Shown here: piece by piece, positions 1 through 8,818 of the stretch
Layout of the letters: every line of letters starts with the position of its first letter
Numbering within the stretch: the stretch's first letter is position 1
From: Marinobacter sp. EhC06
GTDB taxonomy: Bacteria; Pseudomonadota; Gammaproteobacteria; Pseudomonadales; Oleiphilaceae
NCBI RefSeq assembly: GCF_001650915.1
Contig: NZ_LXYO01000010.1
Location: 62,001 to 126,000 of the forward strand
Direction: 5' to 3'
Length of the DNA stretch: 64,000 nucleotides
Notes under the pieces: model-generated
What the model saw: only the letters and a program-made list of their open reading frames with translations
Databases searched by the model: none
What the model was told of the DNA's origin: nothing
Made by a program: the position numbers and the translations under genes

Positions 1-2113
1 GGTCTGCCTCGCTCAAACGGGCCTGGGCCTCATCCCGGGCAGATTCGGAGCGCTCTGCGCGCTCGTGCAATGCGTCCAGTTTCTCGCTGGCCGCCTCCAG
101 TGCTTCCTCAGCCTCTGTCAGTTGCGAAGCCAATTCGGTAACTTTCTTTTGTCGTTCAATCACCCCGACCTGGCCTGCGTCCGAGTCCGGCATCAATACC
201 CAATCCCGGGAAACCCAGACGCCTTCCGGGGTCATCAGGCTCTGCCCTTTCTGGAGCCCGGCTCGCATACCCATGGCATCGGAAACGGTTTCCACCGCGT
301 CAATGCCATGAAGCAACGAGGCAATTCCTGGCACACCGGAAACCTTGGCCGCCAGGCCTGTTGTTCCAGCATTATCAGACGCCCCGGCTTCAACAAGTGC
401 CAGGCCCCTTGGCGCTTCTCTCATCGCCGAGGAGAGCTGGTCGATGTCGGGGAGACAGAGGCCCTGGGTAAAACGCCCGATAACCTGTTCAACCGCAAAC
501 TCCCAGCCATCGGCAATATCGAGCTGGCTGGCCACCCGGGGCATATCGCTGAGGGCGTTCTGTGACAGCCAGGATTGCAGAACATCATCCCCGGCCCCCA
601 TCTGCTCATCCAGAAGGGACTGCTGGGACTCCAGAGAGGCGCGAAGGCTCTGGACCCGTTGCCGCTCCTCCGAGACGGCCTGCTCGGCGTCACGCTGATG
701 CTGCCGGGCGTCGTAGAGCTCATCCTGGATCGCCGCAATGCGCTCAGCCGCTTCTTCCCGTTTAAGCTCCAGTGTTTCTTGCTGTTCCAGCAGCTCCTCA
801 AGTTCCGCCCGATCCATCTGGCCTTCCAGCAATTCCTGCTCATCCTGCAGTTTGCGTTGCCGAGTGAGCAGTTGCTCAATGGCGTCTTCGAGCGAGCGAA
901 TCCTGGACTGGGCCAACTCGGCCTGGCGCCGGGCATCCGACGAGCGGGCGCTGAAATCTTCCCATTGGTGCTGCCAGTCGCTCATGGCGTCTTCGGCCTG
1001 CTGCAGTTTCTCGCCCGACTCTTCAGAGCGTATCGCCAACGCTTCCTGTTCGGGCTCCATCATGTCCAGCTCTTCCTGGATACCCGCCAGCTTGTCCTCG
1101 TCTTGCTCCAGTTCCCTGGCCAGTTCGCGCTGGTTGGCCATGGCCTGATCCAGTTCCGCGGCCATCTGCCGGCTCCGTTCGCGCTGGTGCTCAAGACTCT
1201 GTTCGATACGGGCGATATCCGCGCCGGCCTCGTAATAGCGTGCCTGGGCCCGGTTGAAATGTTCGGTCCGTTCCTGATGATTGTCCCGGAGGGATTCGAG
1301 AGAGGTCTCAAGGCTGACGCGTTCGGTCAGGTATTTTTCGAGCTCAAGCTCGGTGTCCCGGATCTTGCCCCGCCAGGCCTGCAGGTCATTGTCGAGGGAT
1401 TGCCAGCGCAGTACCGTCAGTTCGGCTTTCTTCTGGCGCTCTTCCTGCTTGTAAGCCTTGTACTTTTCCGCCGCTGCCGCCTGGCGCTCCAGGTGCTGCA
1501 GTTGTCGGCCCAGCTCCTCCCTGAGGTCGGTCAGCCGTTCCAGATTTTCCTGGGTCCGACGGATGCGATTCTCCGTTTCCCGGCGACGTTCCTTGTATTT
1601 TGAGATGCCGGCCGCTTCCTCAATGTAGATCCGGAGCTCTTCCGGTTTTGCCTCGATCAGGCGGGAGATCATGCCCTGCTCGATAATGGCGTAGCTCCGC
1701 GGGCCAAGGCCAGTCCCCAGGAACAGATCGGTAATGTCCCGACGCCGGCACTTGGAGCCGTTCAGGAAGTATTCGGATTGCCCTTCGCGAGAAACCCGGC
1801 GGCGAACAGAGATTTCGTTGAATTTCGCAAATTCACCCGGGGCCGAGCCATCGCTGTTATCGAACACCAGTTCTATGGAGGCCTGACCTACCGGCTTTCT
1901 TGCGCTGGAGCCGTTGAAGATAACGTCTGTCATGGACTCGCCGCGCAGGTACTTGGCGGAGCTTTCCCCCATCACCCAGCGCACCGCGTCGATGATGTTG
2001 GACTTGCCACACCCATTTGGCCCGACCACGGCAGTCATGTTCGATGGGAACGGCACAGTGGTTGGATCAACGAAGGATTTGAAGCCAGCCAGTTTGATGG
2101 ACTTCAGACGCAT
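1..2113 (-). CDS. smc: Chromosome segregation protein SMC, N-terminal part (cut by window edge)
   Basis: ATPase of the SMC-ScpA-ScpB condensin that organises and segregates the chromosome. About 704 residues are visible, read from an ATG at 2113 and still open at base 1; full-length SMC is about 1,160 residues, so the second coiled-coil arm, Walker B and ABC signature lie outside. The start MRLKSIKLAGFKSF and the Walker A motif GPNGCGKS (residues 31-38) form the N-terminal head. Long Glu/Arg/Gln-rich heptads follow to about residue 500, then a globular stretch rich in Gly and Val that fits the hinge. The start lies one base after the stop of the GntR-type gene upstream, so the two are probably co-translated. 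Its partners scpA and scpB are nearby at 5.0-6.6 kb. Confidence 0.96.
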   Translation of the reverse strand, partial: MRLKSIKLAGFKSFVDPTTVPFPSNMTAVVGPNGCGKSNIIDAVRWVMGESSAKYLRGESMTDVIFNGSSARKPVGQASIELVFDNSDGSAPGEFAKFNEISVRRRVSREGQSEYFLNGSKCRRRDITDLFLGTGLGPRSYAIIEQGMISRLIEAKPEELRIYIEEAAGISKYKERRRETENRIRRTQENLERLTDLREELGRQLQHLERQAAAAEKYKAYKQEERQKKAELTVLRWQSLDNDLQAWRGKIRDTELELEKYLTERVSLETSLESLRDNHQERTEHFNRAQARYYEAGADIARIEQSLEHQRERSRQMAAELDQAMANQRELARELEQDEDKLAGIQEELDMMEPEQEALAIRSEESGEKLQQAEDAMSDWQHQWEDFSARSSDARRQAELAQSRIRSLEDAIEQLLTRQRKLQDEQELLEGQMDRAELEELLEQQETLELKREEAAERIAAIQDELYDARQHQRDAEQAVSEERQRVQSLRASLESQQSLLDEQMGAGDDVLQSWLSQNALSDMPRVASQLDIADGWEFAVEQVIGRFTQGLCLPDIDQLSSAMREAPRGLALVEAGASDNAGTTGLAAKVSGVPGIASLLHGIDAVETVSDAMGMRAGLQKGQSLMTPEGVWVSRDWVLMPDSDAGQVGVIERQKKVTELASQLTEAEEALEAASEKLDALHERAERSESARDEAQARLSEAD

Positions 2114-2114
2114 A

Positions 2115-2810
2115 TCAGGCGCTCGCCTCCTGCCGGAGAATCGTCAACACCTGCTGCCGCTGGTGTTCACCAAAGGCCTGTATGACCGCTTGCAATCGTT
2201 CGGCGTCGTCATCAACGGCAGCCTCGGCCAACTGCCGGAAGAAGGTCGCGGTTTCCCCGATTTCTTCCCGGAAGTGCTCCAACGCCACAAAATAGGTTCG
2301 GCTGATGGCCGGCCGGAAGTTCTCGAGAGTTTCCTCAAGAAAGGGGTTCTCAACCAGCCCATAGGCGTAGCGCATTACCCCGAATCCGGCGTCGATGACC
2401 TGCTCGGCAGCGTCAGCGCTGGTCGCGTTGAGGGCGTCAATGACCGCCTGCAGTTCACGGACCTGACCCATGACACCACCAAGCTCTTTGCCGGACCAAC
2501 GTTCAAGTACCTTTCGTCCGAGCATGCAGAGAAGATCGATGTAGATATCGTAGAGGCTGTTGACGCTCTCGGGCGTCAGGCTGGAGACAACCGCGCCCCG
2601 CCTCGGGAAAATTTCGATCAGATGGCGGCGCTCCAGAATAAGTAGCGCTTCCCGCACAGAGCCACGGCTGACATTCAGTTCACCCGACACTTTCAGTTCC
2701 TGAATGCGTTCGCCGGGTTTGAGATCTCGCGTGATGATTCTTTGCCCCAGATGCTGGGCAATTTGTTCAGACAGACTTTCCGGGGCCTGAAACCTCATAA
2801 AGTTGGTCAC
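2115..2810 (-). CDS. GntR/FadR-family transcriptional regulator
   Basis: A 231-residue regulator. Residues about 12-75 form a GntR winged helix-turn-helix (SGELNVSRGSVREALLILE, then RRGAVV in the wing); the remainder is all-helical, as in the FCD effector domain of the FadR subgroup, which binds small organic acids or fatty acyl ligands. The effector here cannot be told from sequence. Its TGA is one base from the ATG of smc, a coupling I also recall for Pseudomonas. An inverted repeat CTGAC-N10-GTCAG at 2881-2900 lies about 70 bases upstream and could be its own operator. The divergent neighbour is a diguanylate cyclase. Confidence 0.88.
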   Translation of the reverse strand: MTNFMRFQAPESLSEQIAQHLGQRIITRDLKPGERIQELKVSGELNVSRGSVREALLILERRHLIEIFPRRGAVVSSLTPESVNSLYDIYIDLLCMLGRKVLERWSGKELGGVMGQVRELQAVIDALNATSADAAEQVIDAGFGVMRYAYGLVENPFLEETLENFRPAISRTYFVALEHFREEIGETATFFRQLAEAAVDDDAERLQAVIQAFGEHQRQQVLTILRQEASA

Positions 2811-2880
2811 TCATTCCTGAAGACGGCACGATTTCAAGCGCAGAAGTTTACCACAGGGAATCTATAGCCCCACCCCTTGT

Positions 2881-2900
2881 CTGACATTTTGAGCGGTCAG
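2881..2900. promoter_or_regulatory. Possible operator, inverted repeat CTGAC-N10-GTCAG
   Basis: A dyad in the 273-base region between the GntR-type regulator (minus) and the diguanylate cyclase (plus). GntR proteins often repress their own divergent promoter through such dyads. Nothing beyond the symmetry and the position supports it. I found no convincing -35/-10 pair nearby. Confidence 0.25.
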
Positions 2901-3083
2901 GAACGCATCACGGCAAATCACTGCCGGTTTTTTGACAGCAATTCCTGAACTACCGCGGAAAAATCATAAATTGAGTGAAAAATAGTTCATTAGCATCTGT
3001 TTTTATTGTTATTTTTTAAGTAGGCACGGTTTCTGCTTTTGACCCCGAAAGCACTGTAAATTTCTGCGACAGAGTGAACCGTA

Positions 3084-4010
3084 GTGAAAAACATACCGTC
3101 GATCCATCAGTCTCCTTCCCAGCCCCAGAAACTGGCTGCGCTGCGTCAGGCACATCAGGACTGGACCAATACGCCGGATGTGCTCGCAAGACTGACACGA
3201 CGGCTCTCGACTACCCTGTCGCTGGAGCAACAGCTGGCCATCCTGGCCGAAGAACTGGTCGCCATTATCCCGTTCAGTTCCCTCAACTACCGCCACCGGA
3301 TCGGTAAACAGGATTTCGTCTATGCCACCGGCATGGGCGGCCCGCACCGCTGCGAGTATCGTCTGAGCCTTGAGGGCGTCAATTACGGGACTCTTGTGCT
3401 GCAACGCCGTCAGAGGTTCACCGAACAGGAGCTAGAGGGCATCGAGATAATTCTGGGCGCGGCCATCTGCCCGATTCGTAACGCCTGCCAGTACGTCGCC
3501 ATTGAGCAGGCGTCTCTGACCGATTCCCTGACCGGCATTCCCAACAAACGCGCCCTGGATGACGCGCTTCAGCGCTCCAGCCTGTTGTCGGAAAGACATG
3601 GCGAACCATATTCACTTGTGCTCTGCGACCTGGATCATTTCAAAACGATCAACGACACACACGGTCACGTGGTAGGCGACCATATCCTTCAGATCGCGGC
3701 GGCGGAGATCGAGAAGTCCATCCGCACATCTGATTCAGTGTATCGCTTTGGTGGCGAGGAATTTGCCATCCTGCTTCCGCATACCTCGGAGCAGGATGCA
3801 AAAGATGTGGCGGAGCGGGTTCGCAAAGCGATCGCGGCCATCCGGGTGGATGGCGGAGAAAAGGAGCTGAAAGTCACAACCAGCTGTGGCGTTGCTACGT
3901 TTCTGCCCCAGGAAGCCCCTCAGGCCTGGCTGGCCAGGGCTGACGAAGCGCTCTATCGTGCCAAACACCAGGGTCGTAACTGCACCCGGGTGTTTGCCAC
4001 CATTTCGTAA
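3084..4010 (+). CDS. Cytoplasmic diguanylate cyclase (GAF-like plus GGDEF)
   Basis: Makes cyclic di-GMP from two GTP. A 308-residue protein without membrane segments. Residues about 30-140 look like a GAF-type sensor. The catalytic domain (about 145-305) starts at the usual DSLTGIPNKRAL and has the active-site loop GGEEF at 223-227. An inhibitory RxxD site (RTSD, 214-217) sits exactly five residues before it, so product inhibition is expected. The start is GTG with a poor ribosome-binding site (GACAGAG about 10 bases upstream), so the N-terminus is uncertain by a few residues. The gene ends three bases from the convergent rluB with no terminator between them. Confidence 0.9.
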   Translation: MKNIPSIHQSPSQPQKLAALRQAHQDWTNTPDVLARLTRRLSTTLSLEQQLAILAEELVAIIPFSSLNYRHRIGKQDFVYATGMGGPHRCEYRLSLEGVNYGTLVLQRRQRFTEQELEGIEIILGAAICPIRNACQYVAIEQASLTDSLTGIPNKRALDDALQRSSLLSERHGEPYSLVLCDLDHFKTINDTHGHVVGDHILQIAAAEIEKSIRTSDSVYRFGGEEFAILLPHTSEQDAKDVAERVRKAIAAIRVDGGEKELKVTTSCGVATFLPQEAPQAWLARADEALYRAKHQGRNCTRVFATIS

Positions 4011-4013
4011 CGC

Positions 4014-4997
4014 TTAACCGCGCGACGTTTTGCTTCGGGCTCTCTCTGGCCTGGGAGCACGCCCGGCGGGCCTGGCGGGCTTGGTGTCGCTGACCGCCCA
4101 TTTATTGCCAGGAGTTTTCTTTCCGGACCGGCCAGGGCTTTTTCGCCTCTGGCGATCGTGGGCTGCCTTTTCGTTTGGCGTTTTCTGGGGAATCTCGACC
4201 GACTCGAGACCAACGGTTCGACTGAGGGTATCTACCGCCCGCTGATCCAGCTCTTCCCATTTTCCCACGGTCAGCCTGCTCGGCAGAAAGATCGGCCCGT
4301 AACGCACGCGTTTCAGCCGACTGACACGAACGCCCTGCGATTCCCACAGGCGACGCACCTCCCGATTGCGCCCTTCCAGCAGGGTAACGTGGAACCAGCG
4401 ATTCATACCGCTGCCACCGGCCGGAGAGATATCGGTGAACTTGGCCATGCCATCTTCCAGCAGAACGCCCTGAAGCAGTCGCTCAATCATGGCGTCGTCC
4501 ACTTCCCCAAAGATACGTACCGCGTATTCCCGGTCAATCTGGTTGGAAGGATGCATCAGCCGGTTCGCCAACTCTCCGTCTGTGGTAAAAAGCACCAGGC
4601 CAGTGGTGTTGATATCAAGCCGGCCAATGGAAATCCATCGATGCTCTTTAAGGCGTGGCAAACGATCAAACACCGTCGGTCTGCCCTCAGGGTCCTTTCG
4701 GGTCGTGACCTCGCCCTCGGGCTTGTTATAGATCAGCACCCGTCGCATCACTTCAGCCGCGCCGGACACTTCCAGTCGTTTGCCATCGAGCTCGAAACGG
4801 TCCTCAACGGACGCCTTCTGCCCTGGTGCCACCGGTTGTCCATTGACCAGGAGACGACCGGCTTCCATCCAGCCCTCGATTTCCCGGCGCGAACCAACAC
4901 CTGCCCGGGCGAGCAATTTCTGAATACGCTCAGGGCCGCCCTGACTGGCTGGGTCACGGGCGGGTCTGGCTGGTTTGTTGGGGCGTTCTGCCGCCAT
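4014..4997 (-). CDS. rluB: 23S rRNA pseudouridine(2605) synthase RluB
   Basis: Isomerises a uridine of 23S rRNA to pseudouridine. An S4 RNA-binding domain (about 23-75; RIQKLLARAGVGSRREIE) is followed by the RsuA/RluB catalytic domain with the motif GRLDINTTGL, whose Asp128 is the nucleophile. The long, very basic, low-complexity C-terminal tail (about 265-327, many Arg/Lys/Pro/Gly) is typical of RluB rather than RluE or RluF. It is the last gene of trpS-scpA-scpB-rluB; adjacency to scpAB is common in bacteria. Start ATG at 4997, 39 bases after scpB. Confidence 0.93.
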   Translation of the reverse strand: MAAERPNKPARPARDPASQGGPERIQKLLARAGVGSRREIEGWMEAGRLLVNGQPVAPGQKASVEDRFELDGKRLEVSGAAEVMRRVLIYNKPEGEVTTRKDPEGRPTVFDRLPRLKEHRWISIGRLDINTTGLVLFTTDGELANRLMHPSNQIDREYAVRIFGEVDDAMIERLLQGVLLEDGMAKFTDISPAGGSGMNRWFHVTLLEGRNREVRRLWESQGVRVSRLKRVRYGPIFLPSRLTVGKWEELDQRAVDTLSRTVGLESVEIPQKTPNEKAAHDRQRRKSPGRSGKKTPGNKWAVSDTKPARPAGRAPRPERARSKTSRG

Positions 4998-5036
4998 GTA
5001 ATCAATCCTTAGTTTCTGACTGACACCCGAATGGCG

Positions 5037-5675
5037 TCAGTGAAGTGTCTGGCTCGAAGATTCGTCGTCGTTCTCGGCAGTCGTGGATTCGAACTCGATC
5101 TCACCCTGCATGTTCTTTTCAATTTCCCGGCCGATTTCTTCAAGATCGCGGACTTCATTCAGGGGCGGTAGCTGGTCCAGGCCCGTGAGATTAAAGTAAT
5201 CCAGGAATTGTTTCGTGGTCGCGTACATGGCCGGCCGACCCGGCACATCCCGATGCCCAACGACGCGCACCCACTCTCGCTCAAGCAGTGTACGAATGAT
5301 ATTGCTGCTTACCGTAACACCCCGGATGTCTTCGATTTCACCCCGGGTGATGGGCTGTCGGTAAGCAATCAGTGCCAGGGTCTCCAGCAAGGCCCGTGAA
5401 TAACGCTGGGGCTTTTCCTCGAACAGTCGACCCACCCAGGGCGCATACTCCTCACGCACCTGGAGTCGGTAGCCACTGGCGACCTTCTTCAGCTCGAAGC
5501 CTCGCCCTTCACAGGCCGCTTCAAGAAGCACCATGACGTGCTCCATGACCTGTCGCGCCGGCCGCTCCTCTTCACTGAACAATTCCCGCAGCTGGTCAAG
5601 AGACAGCGGTTTGCCCGCCGCCAGCAGGGCGGCCTCGGCAATTGCCTGGATTCTCAGCAGGTGCTCTTCGTTCAT
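5037..5675 (-). CDS. scpB: Segregation and condensation protein B
   Basis: A dimeric winged-helix (kite) subunit that binds ScpA and helps bridge the SMC heads. 212 residues with two winged-helix units; the conserved core RYSRALLETLALIAYRQPIT and the later GRPAMYATTKQFLDYF are diagnostic. A short acidic tail (about 185-212) follows. It lies 42 bases downstream of scpA, as expected for co-expression of the stoichiometric pair. Confidence 0.95.
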   Translation of the reverse strand: MNEEHLLRIQAIAEAALLAAGKPLSLDQLRELFSEEERPARQVMEHVMVLLEAACEGRGFELKKVASGYRLQVREEYAPWVGRLFEEKPQRYSRALLETLALIAYRQPITRGEIEDIRGVTVSSNIIRTLLEREWVRVVGHRDVPGRPAMYATTKQFLDYFNLTGLDQLPPLNEVRDLEEIGREIEKNMQGEIEFESTTAENDDESSSQTLH

Positions 5676-5717
5676 GGTGTCTGATCCGTATTTCCGTGCT
5701 TCCGACTTCCAGGGGCC

Positions 5718-6551
5718 CTAACTTGCCGCCCTGGCGCGAACATGAATCGGCCCGAGAACTTCCGCCTGAACCACCTCGATCAACTGCTCCTTGACCAGCT
5801 CAAGCGTCGCCAGGAAGGTTACAACAACACCCAGCCGCCCCTCTTCGACCGTGAACAGGCTCTCAAAGGTCACAAAATGGTCATCCTGAAGCACCGAAAG
5901 GATTGCCGACATGCGTTCACGGGTGGACAGCTTCTCACGCTCAACATGGTGACTGGTGAACAGGTCTGCGCGCTGTAAAACACCCTGAAGGGCCAGCAGC
6001 ATCTCCCTCAGATCCACATCGGGATGGGGCTGACTTGACGGCATCCTGGGCAGGGCGGCGGAGGCTGCGAAGTTATCCCGCTCCAGCCGCGGCAGTTCGT
6101 CGATATCCTCGGCGGCCTGCTTGAACCGTTCATACTGCTGAAGCCGACGAATCAGTTCGGCACGAGGATCGACCTCTTCTTCATCGTCGCTTTCCTGGCG
6201 AGGTAACAGCATCCGCGATTTGATTTCCGCCAGGGTGGCCGCCATCACCAGATATTCGGCAGCCAGTTCAAAGCGCATGGCCTCGACGGCACCGATGTAA
6301 TCCATGTATTGCCGGGTAATCTCGCTGACGTCGATGTCCAGTATGTTCATGTTCTGGCGACGTATTAGGTACAGCAGAAGGTCCAGCGGGCCTTCAAACG
6401 CTTCAAGGAAGACCGCCAGAGCATCCGGCGGAATGTACAGGTCCTTGGGAAGATCCACCACCGGCTTGCCGGACACCAGCGCCAGGGGCGATTGCTCCGG
6501 GCCGGCGTCCTGAGCTTCCGGCGTCGCCTGATCGGTGGATTCTTCGGTCAT
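5718..6551 (-). CDS. scpA: Segregation and condensation protein A (kleisin)
   Basis: The kleisin that closes the SMC ring. 277 residues. After a disordered acidic leader (1-42), FEGPLDLLLYLIRRQ is the N-terminal SMC-neck binding helix bundle characteristic of ScpA. A central region (about 125-190) is charged and variable, and the C-terminal winged helix ends with EVVQAEVLGPIHVRA. ATG start at 6551. A strong 13-bp hairpin (6567-6600) stands between this start and the trpS stop and may tune expression relative to trpS. Confidence 0.95.
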   Translation of the reverse strand: MTEESTDQATPEAQDAGPEQSPLALVSGKPVVDLPKDLYIPPDALAVFLEAFEGPLDLLLYLIRRQNMNILDIDVSEITRQYMDYIGAVEAMRFELAAEYLVMAATLAEIKSRMLLPRQESDDEEEVDPRAELIRRLQQYERFKQAAEDIDELPRLERDNFAASAALPRMPSSQPHPDVDLREMLLALQGVLQRADLFTSHHVEREKLSTRERMSAILSVLQDDHFVTFESLFTVEEGRLGVVVTFLATLELVKEQLIEVVQAEVLGPIHVRARAAS

Positions 6552-6566
6552 AACCTTTCTCTCCGG

Positions 6567-6600
6567 ATCGGTCCCGCGGCTCTGTGCCCGCGGGACCGAT
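6567..6600. other. Perfect 13-bp hairpin between trpS and scpA
   Basis: The arms 6567-6579 and 6588-6600 are exact reverse complements around an 8-base loop. On the transcribed minus strand no T-run follows, so it is not a classical terminator. It may act as a partial terminator, an RNA-processing site or a transcript stabiliser within the trpS-scpA-scpB-rluB unit. Confidence 0.5.
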
Positions 6601-6610
6601 TCCTGCGGAT

Positions 6611-7825
6611 TCAGCGGTGATGAAGCCCCATGGCCGCCCGGACTTCCTCAAGGGTATCTCTGGCAGCATCGCGGGCGTGTTCGCGACCTTCCTGGAGAAT
6701 GGAATGAACCAGGTCCGGGTTGCCCTCATACTCACGCGCGCGCTCGTGGAGCGGACGCTGCTCTTCGACAATCGCGTCAATCAACGGCTTCTTGCAATCA
6801 AGGCAGCCAATGCCGGCACTGCGACAACCGGTCTGTACCCACTCCTGGGTGTCCGCGTCCGAATAGATCTTGTGCATCCCCCACACCGGGCATTTCTCGG
6901 GTTCACCCGGATCCGTACGCCGGACTCGCTGGGGATCGGTCTGCATGGTGCGGACCTTCTGGGCAACGCTGTCCGGCTCCTCCCGCAGTCCAATATAGTT
7001 GTTGTAGGACTTGGACATTTTCTGCCCATCCAGACCCGGCAACTTGGACTCCGGTGTCAACAGCGGCTGCGGCTCTGGCAGAATCACCTTGCCACCACCC
7101 TCGATGTAGCCGTACAGACGCTCGCGATCGCCCAGGGAGATGTTCTGCTGTTCTTTCAACAGCGCACGAGCAGTTTCCAGGGCGTCCATGTCGCCCTCTT
7201 CCTGGTAGCGCTTCTTCAGATTGCGGTACAGCTTGGCGTTTTTCTTGCCCATCTTCACGATGGCGCCTTCTGCCTGCTCCTCGAATCCGGGCTCACGACC
7301 GTATATATGGTTGAAGCGACGGGCGATCTCCCGGGTGATTTCAACATGGGACACCTGATCGGCACCGACCGGTACCTTCCCTGCCCGGTAAACCAGAATG
7401 TCTGCACTCTGAAGCAACGGGTAACCCAGAAATCCGTAGGTCGCCAGATCCTTCTCCCGCAGCTTCTCCTGCTGGTCCTTGAAGGTCGGCACACGTTCCA
7501 GCCAACCGAGAGGCGTAATCATCGACAGCAACAGGTGCAATTCTGCGTGCTCGGGTACCTGTGACTGAATAAACATGGTGGACGAACCCGGGTTCACACC
7601 GGCCGCCAGCCAGTCAATGACCATGTCCCAGACGCTCTGCTCAATGCCGGAGGGGTCGTCATAGTTGGTGGTCAGGGCGTGCCAGTCCGCCACAAAGAAA
7701 AAGCATTCGAATTCATGCTGGAGTTTAACCCAGTTTTTCAGCACACCGTGGTAGTGGCCAAGGTGAAGCTTGCCGGTCGGACGCATGCCGGACAAAACCC
7801 TTTGCTGGGAATCTACAGAACTCAA
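6611..7825 (-). CDS. trpS: Tryptophanyl-tRNA synthetase, long form with Cys4 iron-sulfur motif
   Basis: Charges tRNA-Trp. A 404-residue class I synthetase with the HIGH-like motif PTGKLHLGHYHG (16-27) and KMSKS (269-273). It is longer than the roughly 330-residue E. coli type because of an insertion at about 178-240. Cys312-x21-Cys334-x6-Cys341-x2-Cys344 closely matches the four-cysteine [4Fe-4S] motif described for Thermotoga maritima TrpRS. The start is TTG at 7825, with AAGGAG eight bases upstream. The next ATG (residue 14) would cut into the strand leading to the HIGH motif, so TTG is preferred. First gene of the unit leading to scpAB and rluB. Confidence 0.95.
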   Translation of the reverse strand: MSSVDSQQRVLSGMRPTGKLHLGHYHGVLKNWVKLQHEFECFFFVADWHALTTNYDDPSGIEQSVWDMVIDWLAAGVNPGSSTMFIQSQVPEHAELHLLLSMITPLGWLERVPTFKDQQEKLREKDLATYGFLGYPLLQSADILVYRAGKVPVGADQVSHVEITREIARRFNHIYGREPGFEEQAEGAIVKMGKKNAKLYRNLKKRYQEEGDMDALETARALLKEQQNISLGDRERLYGYIEGGGKVILPEPQPLLTPESKLPGLDGQKMSKSYNNYIGLREEPDSVAQKVRTMQTDPQRVRRTDPGEPEKCPVWGMHKIYSDADTQEWVQTGCRSAGIGCLDCKKPLIDAIVEEQRPLHERAREYEGNPDLVHSILQEGREHARDAARDTLEEVRAAMGLHHR

Positions 7826-7888
7826 AGCACGAACTCCTTATTTGATATTGGAACCGCCATCATAGTTCAGGCGACCCGGCATTATAAA

Positions 7889-7928
7889 TAAAAAACCCCC
7901 GCTCTGCAGGGCAGAAACGGGGGTTTTT
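7889..7928 (-). terminator. Rho-independent terminator of the sdh-suc operon
   Basis: Arms AAAAACCCCC (7891-7900) and GGGGGTTTTT (7919-7928) form a G+C-rich stem flanked by A and T runs, 18 bases past the sucD stop in the direction of transcription. On the minus strand the stem is followed by T residues, the classic terminator arrangement. Confidence 0.85.
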
Positions 7929-7945
7929 GCTGAAAGAAGGCCAGC

Positions 7946-8818
7946 TTACCAGCCAGTGACTTCCTTCAGGGCCTGGCCGATCTCGGCCAGACTGCGGACG
8001 GTGCGAACGCCAGCGTCTTCCAGGGCGGCAAACTTCTCGTCTGCAGTACCCTTACCACCGGAGATGATGGCGCCAGCGTGGCCCATGCGCTTGCCCGGAG
8101 GCGCAGTAACACCAGCGATGTAGGAAACCACCGGCTTGGTGACGTTCTGCTTGATGTAGGCCGCGGCTTCTTCTTCGGCGGTACCGCCGATCTCACCAAT
8201 CATCACAATGGCTTCAGTCTCAGGATCTTCCTGCAGCAGGGCCAGAATGTCGATGAAGTTGGAGCCCGGGATCGGGTCGCCACCGATACCGATACAGGTG
8301 GACTGACCGTAGCCGAAGTCGGTGGTCTGCTTGACCGCTTCGTAAGTCAGGGTACCTGAGCGGGACACGATACCAACCTTGCCCTTCTTGTGGATGTGGC
8401 CAGGCATGATGCCGATCTTGCACTCGTCCGGAGTGATAACACCCGGGCAGTTGGGACCAATCATGCGAACGCCCTTGCGATCCACGTATTCCTTGGCGTA
8501 CAGCATATCGATGGTCGGGATACCTTCAGTGATACAGACGATCAGCTGAATGCCGGCATCCGCGGCTTCGATAATAGCGTCTTTACAGAAAGGCGCCGGT
8601 ACGTAGATAACGGTCGCCTCTGCGCCGGTTGCTTCAACGGCGTCACGAACGGTGTTGAACACCGGAAGGCCGAGGTGCTCAGTGCCACCCTTGCCGGGGC
8701 TAACGCCGCCAACCATCTTGGTGCCGTAGGCAATTGCCTGCTCTGAGTGGAAGGTGCCCTGTGCGCCGGTAAAGCCCTGACAGATAACCTTGGTGTCTTT
8801 GTTAATCAGGATGCTCAT
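7946..8818 (-). CDS. sucD: Succinyl-CoA synthetase alpha subunit
   Basis: Pairs with SucC to convert succinyl-CoA to succinate with substrate-level phosphorylation. 290 residues, the normal length. It has an N-terminal CoA-binding Rossmann domain ([12 protein letters not shown]) and the phosphohistidine loop [10 protein letters not shown] with His247. The ATG overlaps the sucC stop by one base (TAATG), giving translational coupling for a 1:1 complex. It is the last gene of the TCA operon, followed by a strong terminator. Confidence 0.97.
   Translation of the reverse strand: MSILINKDTKVICQGFTGAQGTFHSEQAIAYGTKMVGGVSPGKGGTEHLGLPVFNTVRDAVEATGAEATVIYVPAPFCKDAIIEAADAGIQLIVCITEGIPTIDMLYAKEYVDRKGVRMIGPNCPGVITPDECKIGIMPGHIHKKGKVGIVSRSGTLTYEAVKQTTDFGYGQSTCIGIGGDPIPGSNFIDILALLQEDPETEAIVMIGEIGGTAEEEAAAYIKQNVTKPVVSYIAGVTAPPGKRMGHAGAIISGGKGTADEKFAALEDAGVRTVRSLAEIGQALKEVTGW

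Noticed and set aside
2932..2970. TTGACA at 2932 as a promoter for the diguanylate cyclase
   Set aside because: No -10-like hexamer at 16-18 bases; the nearest A+T-rich hexamer is 27 bases away.
7825..7890. T-box or attenuator leader for trpS
   Set aside because: Only about 60 bases separate the suc terminator from trpS; no leader peptide with Trp codons and no T-box sequence is visible.
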